Source: G001797105 sp964528155
GTDB lineage: Bacteria > Chloroflexota > Anaerolineae > Anaerolineales > E44-bin32
Reading direction: 5' to 3'
Length of the DNA stretch: 64,000 nucleotides
NCBI GenBank assembly: GCA_964528155.1
Contig: CAZGRL010000013.1
Location: forward strand, 1-64,000
In this document: one piece after another, positions 35,541-44,407 of the stretch
Numbering within the stretch: position 1 is the stretch's first letter
How the letters are laid out: each line of letters starts with the position of its first letter
Position numbers and translations under genes: made by a program
Notes under the pieces: generated by a model
Seen by the model: the letters and a program-made list of their open reading frames with translations, nothing else
Told to the model about the DNA's origin: nothing
Databases searched by the model: none

Positions 35541-35945
35541 TCACGGGAGCGGTCCAAAAGCAGACGGGTCGAGCTCAGAAGCCTGCCTGATGAGATCGGA
35601 GATCGCATCCCACGGAGCGTCATTATACGAGTCAATGATCACATGACGCTTGCTCAACCGATCACCCTCAAGTAGCGAAGTCGGATCGTTCAGGCGAACC
35701 CCGTGTATGAAGGAAAGTCGAATGCAGTCACGCTCGATCTCGATCTGACAGATCGCGCCCTTGACCGGCCCACCCTTGGCGGCGTCGTGATACGCGAGCC
35801 CTCCCCACAGGATCCTCTCTGTCGCGTGCGGGCAAACCGATGCAACCAGATTCCTGAGCTCGAGTGCGATCTCTTTGATGCGGGGTGGGGCGAGCCAAAG
35901 GAACCGCTCAACCTCAGCACCTGTCAGAAATCCGATCCTCTGCAT
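35541..35945 (-). CDS. DUF1801 (YdhG-like) protein
   Basis: 134 residues from ATG 35945 (AAGGATCGAGA upstream). A helical N-terminal part (RIKEIALELRNLVASVCPHA), then ERILWGGLAYHDAAKGGP and FIHGVRLNDPTSLLEGD, as in the DUF1801 fold related to frataxin/YdhG. Function unknown. The family often travels as single-gene units in accessory regions; a second, more typical member is at 48953. Confidence 0.68.
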   Translation of the reverse strand: MQRIGFLTGAEVERFLWLAPPRIKEIALELRNLVASVCPHATERILWGGLAYHDAAKGGPVKGAICQIEIERDCIRLSFIHGVRLNDPTSLLEGDRLSKRHVIIDSYNDAPWDAISDLIRQASELDPSAFGPLP

Positions 35946-36233
35946 TCTCGATCCTTGGCATCGCCAGCCTACCCCTTGGGCAGGCCGCTCGTGGCAAGTC
36001 GGCTGCACCACGTGATTCCTGCCCGGCAGGCGATGCCTACTCCTCAAGACCGCGACATTGGGCATGCTCTCGGTTCGCTTGAAGCGTAGCCGCGGACCGA
36101 GCCCGAACGATCGTTGGCCGACGACGCTCCCGGAAAGTCAGTCACCCATTTCCTCGAACGTCGATCTGACTTCGTCAACCGCGCGGTCCGGCGACCAGCA
36201 GGCCATCTCAGCGATTGTATGCCCCCGATGCAT

Positions 36234-36545
36234 CTATGTGACGGCGCGGTAGCCGGCGATGTATCCCACGCGTTTCGGCAGACTCACTCTCTCAGGGTTC
36301 CCTCCAAAGTAGGCCGCGTAAAGTCCGGTGGCCACACTCGAAAGGTCTCTCGTGATGCGCCTTCGGAGCTCCGGCCAGCGAGCGGTACACTCCGCCAGCC
36401 ACTCATAACAGCCTGGCTTGCCCAAGGTGAGGTACTCGGCTTCCTCCCAGCCGTGGCGGACTTCGGCTGAAGCGGCGACGACCAAGCTTTCCTGGAAGAT
36501 GCAGTGGTCAATGGCGTAGTCCGGCCATCTTGCTGCCAGCCACAT
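36234..36545 (-). pseudogene. C-terminal fragment of a DUF2268-like predicted Zn-dependent protease
   Basis: 103 residues from ATG 36545. It reads DYAIDHCIFQESLVVAASAE and ends PKRVGYIAGYRAV, matching the C-terminal end of DUF2268 proteins (usually over 200 residues with an HExxH motif). The HExxH half is absent and the upstream frame has no such motif, so it is probably a truncated remnant. Confidence in the family is moderate. Confidence 0.45.
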
Positions 36546-36827
36546 GAGCGAGACTCCTTGACGAGAGCCGGAGGAGGCTTCCAGGGACGCCCCGGGTCCA
36601 ACGGCAGGAATTCGGTCTCCCCTAAGAACTGCAAGGGAAGGGCCCCGGCCTGGGGCACCCGTCGAGGCATTGGTCCAGAATCGACGCTTTGCCAAATGCA
36701 CGGACCGATTTCCGGGATCCTCGGCCGCCTACGCCCCGATAGGAAATCATATCATCCGGTCGCAAGGCTTGAACCTGCAAGTACTCTGTAAGCTCCAGCC
36801 CGAGCAAGCTGTGCTAGCCTGGGCTCG

Positions 36828-36977
36828 ATGATGGACAACGTGCCCCTCTTTGTCCTGGCTGTGGCTGCCGCCCTCATGCTGGTCGGGTCGCTGGTGGATA
36901 GTGTCCAGTGGCTCGTCCCGATGACCGCCCCCGTCGGGTTGATCTCGGCGTTCCTTTCCCTAGAGCGCCGATCCTGA
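36828..36977 (+). CDS. Short predicted membrane peptide on the opposite strand
   Basis: 49 residues starting at either of two consecutive ATGs (36828, 36831). Two hydrophobic stretches (VPLFVLAVAAALMLVGSLV and WLVPMTAPVGLISAFLSL), ending LERRS. No strong ribosome-binding site. The hydrophobic pattern is protein-like, and it is one of very few plus-strand candidates right of 23 kb. Confidence 0.35.
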   Translation: MMDNVPLFVLAVAAALMLVGSLVDSVQWLVPMTAPVGLISAFLSLERRS

Positions 36978-37109
36978 GCTTGCCGACCTGTAGTCGAAGC
37001 TCTTTCGATATTGCTGGTCATCCGGCCCGGCTGCCTGGCCGCCATCAATGGCTGGTAGCCGGCCTCCTGCCTGACCTCGGCGACAACCATGTGCCCGCGA
37101 GATAAAGAG

Positions 37110-37130
37110 GCCCCGAGAGCATCTCGGGGC
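37110..37130. terminator. Short terminator-like hairpin
   Basis: GCCCCGAGA (37110-37118), loop GCA, TCTCGGGGC (37122-37130), followed by TTCAT on the plus strand. It lies 130 bases beyond the small plus-strand ORF and about 140 bases beyond the stop of the minus-strand gene at 37269. Confidence 0.5.
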
Positions 37131-37268
37131 TTCATCGTAGCGCCGGCATCTCACACGTCGCAGGAGCGATCTCCCGAAAGCATCAACGGATCGAGAACGG
37201 CCTGAGCTATCCGAGCGCGGATTGCAGGGTCAACGCATTTCCTGTCGGGCGGAAGTCTTGGAGATGGC

Positions 37269-38228
37269 CTACAGGTTTGGGGTTAGCTCCCGGAACCGAT
37301 CCGTCAGCAGTTTGAGTTCCGGCTCGGCGGCGGAGTGAAACAGGACCTGAATGGGGGCAGCATCCGCCGGATGGACGCTCAATAGCAGGTAGCGCCCGTC
37401 CCTTCCGGTCACGGAAAGGTCGGCGATCTTGCTCAAAGGGATGTAGTGCCAGGTGCCGCCGTATCTCTCCTCCGCACCCCTGGTTACGCCCTCCAGGATA
37501 ATGATCAACTCACGATCGGTCAGTATGCTCACGTGAGTCGGGGAGATCAACTTGTAGAACTTTCGGCCCAGGATCCTGAATTCGTAGGTCCGAATCTCAG
37601 GTTGCAGAATGGCATGAAGAACGTGCTCACATCCCAGCAGGCTTCGCCTGGCATAGTTCATGAACTTGTAATTGGTCTCTTTCCACCGCTCAAACGCCAC
37701 GCCTTCCGATCCCAATGGCCAGCACCCCGAGTCTGTCGTGGCGAGGCGTATCCTTTCCACGATTGGCGTGAACAAGTAATCGGTCACTGCATTGAAACGC
37801 CAAGTAGAGACATCAGCCTCTTCTTCCCGTGTGAGACCGCTGATCGTGATGCGTGAGTCCAGAAGGACGGTTGTGATCTCTAGATGGTTGATGTGTGGAA
37901 GGGGATAGCATTTCGCCGTGAACGATCGTCCGCGGCGCTCCAATACGCAGATCTCGGAGCCGAGCGCACTGATGAGTTTTTCAGTTTCCCTGTGTAGAAA
38001 CCCCTCGTAGGCCGGCGTCAGAATGGTGTAGGGGAACGCGACCCCTTCCGAAGGCACTCTCTCGAAGAACCCCCTAAAGGCATCGGGGATTGCGGAATAC
38101 GAGTCAATGAGTTGAGCCCATGAGCGCCTCGACTGCTCGGCCGCTCTTGGGGTCGGTGACCGGAGGACGCTTGAAGCGTTGGCCCGTCGACCAATCAGCT
38201 TCGGCATGTTGCGGATTCTGGTCAGCAT
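37269..38228 (-). CDS. Conserved protein of unknown function, possible PH-like C-terminal domain
   Basis: 319 residues from ATG 38228 (ATG 38207 is an alternative). Recognisable stretches: FPYTILTPAYEGFLHRETEK, VLERRGRSFTAKCYPLPHIN, FNAVTDYLFTPIVERIRLA and WHYIPLSKIADLSVTGRDG. I have the impression of a family of about 300 residues in Chloroflexota and Firmicutes, with two PH-like beta domains (one around residue 80, another at the C-terminus). No signal peptide or membrane segment. No function is assigned. Confidence 0.6.
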   Translation of the reverse strand: MLTRIRNMPKLIGRRANASSVLRSPTPRAAEQSRRSWAQLIDSYSAIPDAFRGFFERVPSEGVAFPYTILTPAYEGFLHRETEKLISALGSEICVLERRGRSFTAKCYPLPHINHLEITTVLLDSRITISGLTREEEADVSTWRFNAVTDYLFTPIVERIRLATTDSGCWPLGSEGVAFERWKETNYKFMNYARRSLLGCEHVLHAILQPEIRTYEFRILGRKFYKLISPTHVSILTDRELIIILEGVTRGAEERYGGTWHYIPLSKIADLSVTGRDGRYLLLSVHPADAAPIQVLFHSAAEPELKLLTDRFRELTPNL

Positions 38229-38451
38229 GCTGATTGCTCCAGTGCGCTGCGGCGTGCGCCAGGTACCCACGCCAGGGCGGGTCGGCTGGGACGGTCGATC
38301 CCGTGTCGTCGACCGGCCCGCCCTACTGATTATCACCTCGAAAGTGCGCCAGGCGCGCGCCCATCTTTCGCCGGCCGAGGCCAAGAGCGAGAGGTGAAAC
38401 GCTGAGGCTCTAGCGGCCGGTGAACCTCTCGTGAGCGTCCGCGCGGGGCAT

Positions 38452-38853
38452 TTAGGAGGCTTCGTCCACCCGTGAATTGGCCCTGAGACCTCGGAGAACC
38501 CGCGCCATCACTCCGGCCATCAAGCCAAGGATGCCGCCGACGGCAGCGAACACAGCCGTGACCTGACTGAACGTGAAGAGATAGGTGAAACCGAGCATCG
38601 AGAAAAGCAGGGAGAAAATCAGGGCGCGCCTGATCCGGTTTGAATGCCCAAGGAGCCCTACCGCCAGGCTGCCGGAGAAGATGCCGAGGGCCCCAGCGAG
38701 AACGACACCCCACAAGCGGAGCGAGGTGTCTTTCTCGAGGATCGCAATCCACGCGAGCGCCAACGACAGGCCAAAGACACTCAATGTGATGAACGTCCCC
38801 AGAAGCATAGATGCCAGGCAGCCGCTGAGGTCTTTGAGTCCTGTGGATCTCAT
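38452..38853 (-). CDS. Small four-helix membrane protein
   Basis: 133 residues from ATG 38853 (GAGGGG upstream). Hydrophobic segments at about 12-40, 46-66, 77-95 and 98-118 (for instance MLLGTFITLSVFGLSLALAW and FAAVGGILGLMAGVMARVL). The C-terminus is short and polar. Family not recognised. Confidence 0.6.
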   Translation of the reverse strand: MRSTGLKDLSGCLASMLLGTFITLSVFGLSLALAWIAILEKDTSLRLWGVVLAGALGIFSGSLAVGLLGHSNRIRRALIFSLLFSMLGFTYLFTFSQVTAVFAAVGGILGLMAGVMARVLRGLRANSRVDEAS

Positions 38854-38960
38854 GATTTCCCCTCGTCTCATGGACGATATGCGTGGAGTGATCCAGCGTG
38901 CTGCAGGCCCCCCGAAGTCCTGTGCAAGGCACGCCCTTCGTGATGGCCGCGAGGAGGTCG

Positions 38961-39243
38961 TTATCGATCCGGTCTCCAGTCCTGACCGAACTCCTGACAG
39001 AGCCTCTCACTACCCAGACCGCTGATGACGAGGCGTTCCTTGGCGTTGCTGAGAATCTTCTGGGTCCAGTCCACCGATCCGCCATCGACGAGTTCCAGCG
39101 GCCGGCTGCAGTTGACGACATCGAGGTCGGTAAACTTCGAGCAGGATGGACTGGAGATCGGTTGGCGTCAGGCGTTCAGCCAGAATGGAAGGCAGGCCGG
39201 GTAAACCGGCTTCGCGCTCGATGCGCTCGACGATCTTGTTCAT
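38961..39243 (-). pseudogene. Frameshifted small hypothetical gene
   Basis: From ATG 39243 the frame reads KIVERIEREAGLPGLPSILA, then RLTPTDLQSILLEVYR, and then derails. The next frame continues FTDLDVVNCSRPLELVDGGS, VDWTQKILSNAKERLVISGL and ends at TAA 38961. The span is one base over a multiple of three, with the shift near 39130. Similar short proteins with a 'LTPTDLQSLLLEVYR' motif occur in Chloroflexota, but I know no function. Confidence 0.6.
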
Positions 39244-39314
39244 GGAGCCTCCACAGCCTTTGACGGGAACGACCGGACAGGATCCGGGGGCGCTCCCAGG
39301 TTGCTGGCGGCCAA

Positions 39315-40304
39315 TTACGTCGGCGCCTTTTCCGCGGTGAATGCAGCAGGATTGTCCGGGGGCAGGCGCCGCCACATTCTCGCTCCCACAACCACCAGTA
39401 CAGCTGCAGCGGCATCAACCAGCAGGGACGCATTCGTCACGGGGACGAGCTGACTTGTGACGTTGACGGACGTGTGCAGGAGCATTGCTGAGAGCATCCC
39501 GCCAGATGTGCGAATGAACACCCAGGTGATCAGGAATCGCCCGAAGAAGCTGCCAACGAGGACATGCAGGTTCAGGTCGAACAAACCTGATAGATGCAGG
39601 GGCACGTGCCAGAGCATCCACAAGCCCCACACAAAGACCGTCGACACGAAAGGGCTGAACCTCGACAGCATCCTGGGAAGGGCGAAGCCCGTCCATCCGA
39701 TCTCCTCGTTCAGCCCTCCGGCGTAGATCAGCGTATAGAGGAAGATCATCAGAACGGATCCGGCGAGCTGAGCAAGGCCGGGTGGGGACTGGGGATGGGT
39801 CAGGAGCTGCCAGCCGAGGGCCTCCGAAATGCACACGCTGACAATCCGCATGACGGCTGGCAAGAACAAAGCCAGCGCATACCAGCCGGCCCGGCCTCCC
39901 GGCCGGACCAAGGATGCCAGGGTTGTACGCACTCCGGATGTCCCGGCCAGCGCGGAGGCGAGGATGAAGGCTGGGATGAACGCAAGGAGTGCTGAGATAG
40001 CTCTGCCCATAAGCGGAACGCCCGGCGATGTCTCGAGTTGATAGCCGACCAGAATGAGCGCGCAAGGCACCCAGGCGCCGAGAAGGGCGATCCAGAAAGG
40101 GAAACGTCTGCGGACGTGGCCGGCGGGTGGCGCGATCCGGGCTACAACGATGCATGCAAGTCCAGGCCCGCCGAACAGCCCGATGACGGCGAACAGTTCG
40201 GAGATTCCGCCTCCTGTCAATATCAGAGGGAGCCATAGGCCCCACGTGACGACAAAGCAGATAACGTAGAACGCGACGATGGGCCTGTTGCGCGCACTGT
40301 TCAT
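39315..40304 (-). CDS. CPBP-family intramembrane protease, variant active-site motif
   Basis: 329 residues from ATG 40304 (GGAGGTGA ten bases upstream). About eight transmembrane helices. Motif 1 is GGLNEEIGWTGFALPRM, where the usual EExxxR arginine is replaced (EEIGWT). Motif 2 is WGLWMLWHVPLHLSGLF with the conserved histidine; motif 3 is LHTSVNVTSQ. The missing arginine leaves activity uncertain. Second CPBP protein in the window after 6493. Confidence 0.8.
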   Translation of the reverse strand: MNSARNRPIVAFYVICFVVTWGLWLPLILTGGGISELFAVIGLFGGPGLACIVVARIAPPAGHVRRRFPFWIALLGAWVPCALILVGYQLETSPGVPLMGRAISALLAFIPAFILASALAGTSGVRTTLASLVRPGGRAGWYALALFLPAVMRIVSVCISEALGWQLLTHPQSPPGLAQLAGSVLMIFLYTLIYAGGLNEEIGWTGFALPRMLSRFSPFVSTVFVWGLWMLWHVPLHLSGLFDLNLHVLVGSFFGRFLITWVFIRTSGGMLSAMLLHTSVNVTSQLVPVTNASLLVDAAAAVLVVVGARMWRRLPPDNPAAFTAEKAPT

Positions 40305-40389
40305 GAGGAGAGTCACCTCCGGTGCTCCTTGTGGATTGGTATTCGCCAGGCGCTCGCGCCGACCCTGGCGGACCCTCGTGGTGCAGAAG

Positions 40390-40953
40390 TCATCCGGTCT
40401 CGTTCCGGGGCCGACCCCTGTCTCTTATGCAGATGTAGAGATCGATCTCTGGGTCCTTCGCCCGTGTGCTCCTCTCGTCGTGGTATTCGAAGTCGTCGAC
40501 AATCCGACCTTGCTCGAACTCGGAACTCGGCAGCCAGGTCTCGTAGGCATATCTCTTCGTACTACCGATGGCTATTCCCCATCCGAACCGATTCCTGGGA
40601 CGGACTGTGAACACCGCGTATTTCCCCGGCGGGATTTCCAGTGCCAGCAGCCCGGGCGGGAGCTCCTCGAAATCCGTCACCACATCTCCTAGCGAGTAGC
40701 TGAACGCCCTGGTCTTCTCATCGTAGTCGCGGCTCACCGCCGCGAACGCCCAGGGCTCCTTCCGATTGGGGATCTCGCATTCCCGCTTGAATTGCCTGTA
40801 CCGCTTTGCGAGGCGTGGAACGTCGCGGTAGATGCGTTTCGTATCCGTCTCGATTGACATCGCTGCGACCCTGATCGGATGGCTCAGAACAACGATTCTG
40901 GGATGTGTTCCTTCCACTGGCCGAGCGAACAAGGATGCAATGATGTTGTTCAT
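40390..40953 (-). CDS. GyrI-like/AraC effector-binding domain protein
   Basis: 187 residues from ATG 40953. HPRIVVLSHPIRVAAMSIET opens a GyrI-like fold as in BmrR/SbmC ligand-binding domains. Later: WAFAAVSRDYDEKTRAFSYS, LPPGLLALEIPPGKYAVF and a closing YHDERSTRAKDPEIDLYI. There is no DNA-binding domain, so it is a stand-alone ligand binder or cyclopropanoid-hydrolase-like protein. Ligand unknown. Confidence 0.75.
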   Translation of the reverse strand: MNNIIASLFARPVEGTHPRIVVLSHPIRVAAMSIETDTKRIYRDVPRLAKRYRQFKRECEIPNRKEPWAFAAVSRDYDEKTRAFSYSLGDVVTDFEELPPGLLALEIPPGKYAVFTVRPRNRFGWGIAIGSTKRYAYETWLPSSEFEQGRIVDDFEYHDERSTRAKDPEIDLYICIRDRGRPRNETG

Positions 40954-41133
40954 GGAGCCTCCTGCGAACGATGACGTGCGAAACCGATCCCTCTTTCATG
41001 GGAGAGATGTGTTCCGGCCCGTCCAGGGCTGCAATCAAGGCCGACCGTTGACCGGGCTTGCCTGGATTGAGCCAGGTGAATGCTCAGATCCGACTCCCGC
41101 GAGCAGCGGTCGAGCAGGCACTCAGCTTCGCGC

Positions 41134-41601
41134 TTACGGCTTGTAGACAACCAAACCGGGGTGCTTCCCGGCCTCGTCCACGATCGGCCCCTTGATGGCG
41201 AAAGCGATAGCCAGCCTGCTGCCTCTTATCACCAGCAGCTTGTCGCCGGCCCCCAGCCCGAACGTCGCCAGAGTCTCTGGTGGGAGGGTGATGCTTCCAT
41301 GGCGCAGTAGAACCCAGCAATGCGGCTTCCCCTCGACCTGTGTCACTTCGCCTTCGGGAGTTCGGAATTTCCCATGGGTCGAAATCGAATCGATCATGCC
41401 CCCAAGCGGGGAGCGCTTCACCGACTCAAAGGATCCCAGGCCGAACCCGCCCGACGTCCGGCTTCCGGGCAACAAGACCAGCGTCTGCGATTCGCCAAGG
41501 TGGTATTCCTCCAGGGCCTCGGGCGGTATGACGATCCGTCCCGTAACTCCAATGCGCGACCAACCGTACACATGTTTTCCGCCTTTGACGAGCTGAGGCA
41601 T
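41134..41601 (-). CDS. Protein with two AbrB/SpoVT-like domains
   Basis: 155 residues. SRIGVTGRIVIPPEALEEYH with LVLLPGSR, and RHGSITLPPETLATFGLGAG with KLLVIRGSRLAIAF, form two swapped-hairpin (AbrB/MazE-type) units in one chain. AbrB domains normally dimerise to bind DNA, so this would be a covalent pseudo-dimer. No toxin gene is adjacent, so a stand-alone regulator is more likely than an antitoxin. Confidence 0.7.
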   Translation of the reverse strand: MPQLVKGGKHVYGWSRIGVTGRIVIPPEALEEYHLGESQTLVLLPGSRTSGGFGLGSFESVKRSPLGGMIDSISTHGKFRTPEGEVTQVEGKPHCWVLLRHGSITLPPETLATFGLGAGDKLLVIRGSRLAIAFAIKGPIVDEAGKHPGLVVYKP

Positions 41602-41697
41602 TCTCCACCCCTCACTCCGCGCTGGGGATCATTTCGGAGGTCTTGAGCCGACCTCTCGCTCTACCGCGATCTCACGCTGCAAACGTCGAGGCTTCAC

Positions 41698-42534
41698 CTA
41701 TGGCGACAGGATGGTCTTGGGGTGCTGCCTGGTTTGTGCTAAGACTGACTCAATGTCATCCCGCATGAACGTGGCGAATGCCACCAGGGCCGCAATCTGC
41801 ATTCCGCCGATCGTGCCTTTGTTCGAGTAACCAACAAGCGCAGTTCGGACCGCGGCGGCCTGGTCGTCTGGCAACAGACGGAGAGCCCATTCCCCGGCTT
41901 CCTGCTTGGAGAGTATCTTGCCTTCGTGAACATACGCGGAAACGCGGCACATGTTGAGGATGGCGTAGACGGGAGATTCGACAACATGGTCGCACGCCCA
42001 TTCGAAGTCGGAGAAGATCGAGGAGCGAAAATCTTCATCCGGAACGTGGGGGAAAACCGACGCAATCGGAGCACCCCACAGGCACACTCCTCTGTTCACC
42101 GTCATGGTGACATGGGCTGCAAGATCCGAGTCATACGTCGGCTCCGAATCCCATTCTATCCACCGACCCGTCGCCAGGTCGTCTTGCATGCGACTCCTGT
42201 GGTCCTCGCCATAGTGGAATCCGAACGGCGTCGGGTAGCGCCATGGGCTCAAGTCCATGAGGCTCAGCAGAGACAGCTCGATCGGGATGGGATCTTTGGA
42301 GCGATCAAGAAGGAATTCTGCCAGGCGACGCCTCGCGCTCAGTGAGCAAGGTCGCCGGCTCAAGGCGAGTATATCGAGGTCGCTGCAATTGGGGTTGAAA
42401 CAGCCAGTCGCCAATGACCCGTGGAGGTAGACACCGACCAGCGATGGGCCCACGATCGAACGCAACTCGTCAACCAGTGAAACGATCTGCTGGCGAACAT
42501 TCTCCGGACAATCAGACCAAGAGTATTGGGTCAT
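41698..42534 (-). CDS. AadA-like nucleotidyltransferase (putative aminoglycoside adenylyltransferase)
   Basis: 278 residues from ATG 42534. N-terminal nucleotidyltransferase motif VGVYLHGSLATGCFNPNCSD, with LDIL (GS at 39-40, D52 and D54 as metal ligands). It is followed by a DUF4111-type helical domain containing LNMCRVSAYVHEGKILSKQE and GEWALRLLP, as in ANT(3'')/ANT(9) spectinomycin-streptomycin enzymes. The length is close to AadA (about 260). aadA genes are classic integron cassette cargo. The antibiotic substrate is inferred from family only. Confidence 0.8.
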   Translation of the reverse strand: MTQYSWSDCPENVRQQIVSLVDELRSIVGPSLVGVYLHGSLATGCFNPNCSDLDILALSRRPCSLSARRRLAEFLLDRSKDPIPIELSLLSLMDLSPWRYPTPFGFHYGEDHRSRMQDDLATGRWIEWDSEPTYDSDLAAHVTMTVNRGVCLWGAPIASVFPHVPDEDFRSSIFSDFEWACDHVVESPVYAILNMCRVSAYVHEGKILSKQEAGEWALRLLPDDQAAAVRTALVGYSNKGTIGGMQIAALVAFATFMRDDIESVLAQTRQHPKTILSP

Positions 42535-42764
42535 CGGAGCACACTGGCACGGCGCACGATCGGAAGGTCGCGTCTCGTTCAAGCTGACCTGATGCGAAGC
42601 GCCCCATCTTGATCCGGAGGGGCAAGATGCCCGTGTCACCGACGCGAACCAAGGCATCTGCGACAAGACCGTCGCGTTCACCCAGTTTGGAGGGGAGCGG
42701 AGTCACAGAGATGGTTCCTGACTGGAGCGACGCGCGAGAGGCCGGACATCAGAATCGCGAATCC

Positions 42765-43334
42765 CTAGACCAAGAGGCGCAGATTGATGGCGATGAAGAG
42801 AAGCATGTAGAGAAAGAAGAAGACCCCAAAAGCCGCGTGGAAACCTTCGCGCTTTGTGATCGCCCCGGTCACGGAAAAAACGAACAGAAGGCAGATCGTG
42901 AGGACGTACAGTGGTCCCTGGGCGGCGAAGTGCGCCTGGCCCTTCAACAAGGTATCCATCGCATCGATGAGCGGGAGTGAGGCCGCGATGGAGAAGAACC
43001 AGCGATGGCCACTGTAGAAGTGCTGCTTGAGGTCGGCTCCGGGTTCGAGCGGCTCGGGGAATAGCAGGACTGAGAGCAGGAATGTGGCTATCGGGCTGAG
43101 AAGCACGAATATGAAAAGGAAGAACGTCCAAGTTTCGAATGTGCATCACCGATACAGAATCCACCAGTTAAGCAGAAGCCAAAGGAAGACGTTCCCAGAC
43201 CAAAGAGCGTGCACCCAATAGAATCGGATTTCGCCGCGAAGCTGGAGAACCTTGCCAAATCCTGTGAGTATCCTCGTGATGCCTAAAGCGATGACGATGG
43301 AAGCCAGCAATGCGATGTATTCAAAGGGTGCCAT
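42765..43334 (-). pseudogene. Multi-spanning membrane protein interrupted by one in-frame TGA
   Basis: 190 codons in one frame. The first 62 residues (APFEYIALLASIVIALGITR; VFLWLLLNWWILYR) end at TGA 43146-43148. The same frame goes on with CTFETWTFFLFIFVLLSPIA and three more helices to 42765 (GPLYVLTICLLFVFSV; FFFLYMLLFIAINL). A Trp (TGG) or Arg (CGA) codon is the likely original. Six helices in all; family not named. Confidence 0.65.
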
Positions 43335-43682
43335 GGTACTCAGAGTCCTCCCGCCTCACAACGAGTGATGCTCTCGGCTGAAATGCTCGCACCTGATGCA
43401 GCCCGGGATGGGGGTTCGCGTTGCATGATGTGGGAGGCTCGTAGCCCGATCTGCCGCGGCGTTCTGCACGGCCTCCGAAGGGACGTGGACAAGGCGATCC
43501 GAGACATACGGCCGAAGACCGCTCAGATTATCGCGCCGTGTCAGTGAAGGGAGCCCGGTGCCTGAGTGACGTGGAGGGATTGGGGGGCCGCCGATGGCCA
43601 AGCACGCTCAGGCCAAATACCCACGCTATTGGCTGGCGAGGTGTCGGGCAACGCAGGCTGCTGGTAGGTCATAGCCGGCCAT
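43335..43682. other. Intergenic spacer containing an attC-like relic
   Basis: About 350 bases without a gene. The left end is the start region of the 43334 gene. An array-type repeat occupies 43444-43649 (see that entry). Confidence 0.4.
43444..43649 (-). repeat. attC-like site, degenerate (leftmost recognisable)
   Basis: Read on the minus strand, GCCCGAC (43649-43643) lies 33 bases after the metallo-hydrolase stop and is followed by ACCTCGCC, close to the site at 53551. The internal core CTCAGATTATCGCGCCG (about 43522-43538) recurs in the sites at 53.5, 55.5, 57.0 and 62.5 kb. The far box is not clear. Confidence 0.45.
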
Positions 43683-44297
43683 TCAGAAGGCGGACTCGGC
43701 ATACATCGGCCGGATGGGACCGTGCCCGGGATACACCCGAGTGGCTCCACGCTCTCGCAACAAACGCCAGCTCGCCTTCGTGATCGGCGCTTCGTTTTCT
43801 GTAATGCGTTCCAGCGGAGTGAGGTCCCCGGTGAAGACCGAGCCATCGTCGAGTAGAAGCGAGACGCTGTCGTCAGAGTGCCCCGGCGTGTGCACGATCT
43901 CGCCGGGAATCCCGATGCGCTCCAGGACCTGACGACTCTCTGAGAACGAGATTGTGACGCTGCCCTCGAGGGTAATGTCCACGTAGTTGTCCCAGGGTTT
44001 GGTCCAGGTCTTCATCAACGGGATCGCTCCGACCTGCACCTCGAGCACGAGCAGTGGAACGCCCGCCTGTTTGAGTTCCTGCGCAAGACCAGGGTGATCG
44101 ATGTGGTAGTGCGTCGCCAACGCGTACCGGATCTCTTGAACTGGAATGTCCATGCGCTTGAGACCCGCTCGCATCCTCCCCATCGTGCCCGGCCAGCCGA
44201 GGTCAACCAGCATGCGCGAGGTGCCGGCGCTGACGACCCAGTAGTTGGTCGAGCGATATCCGACGTTAACGATCGAGACGCGCGGGGTCTTGGCCAT
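43683..44297 (-). CDS. Metallo-beta-lactamase-fold hydrolase
   Basis: 204 residues. Metal motif ATHYHIDHPGLAQ (HxHxDH, about residues 62-74), HTPGHSDDSVSLL, VFTGDLTP and YPGHGP supply all ligands of a dinuclear site. It is the short glyoxalase-II-like form with no C-terminal domain. Substrates in this superfamily range from thioesters to lactones and beta-lactams; nothing here singles one out. Single-gene unit ahead of the attC-like relic. Confidence 0.85.
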   Translation of the reverse strand: MAKTPRVSIVNVGYRSTNYWVVSAGTSRMLVDLGWPGTMGRMRAGLKRMDIPVQEIRYALATHYHIDHPGLAQELKQAGVPLLVLEVQVGAIPLMKTWTKPWDNYVDITLEGSVTISFSESRQVLERIGIPGEIVHTPGHSDDSVSLLLDDGSVFTGDLTPLERITENEAPITKASWRLLRERGATRVYPGHGPIRPMYAESAF

Positions 44298-44407
44298 CGT
44301 CGCCGGCTTTCCAATCTAAAGTTGGATCCGGGCTTCGCGTCAACTAGACTGAGAACGTCTTGCGGGCATCTGAAAGGTCATCCTGGATCGCAAAAGATCG
44401 GGAGGGA

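Noticed and set aside
36760..36830. tRNA-like T-arm (GCAGG-TTCAAGC-CTTGC on the minus strand)
   Set aside because: The T-arm folds, but no acceptor, D or anticodon arm can be formed upstream, so no tRNA is called.
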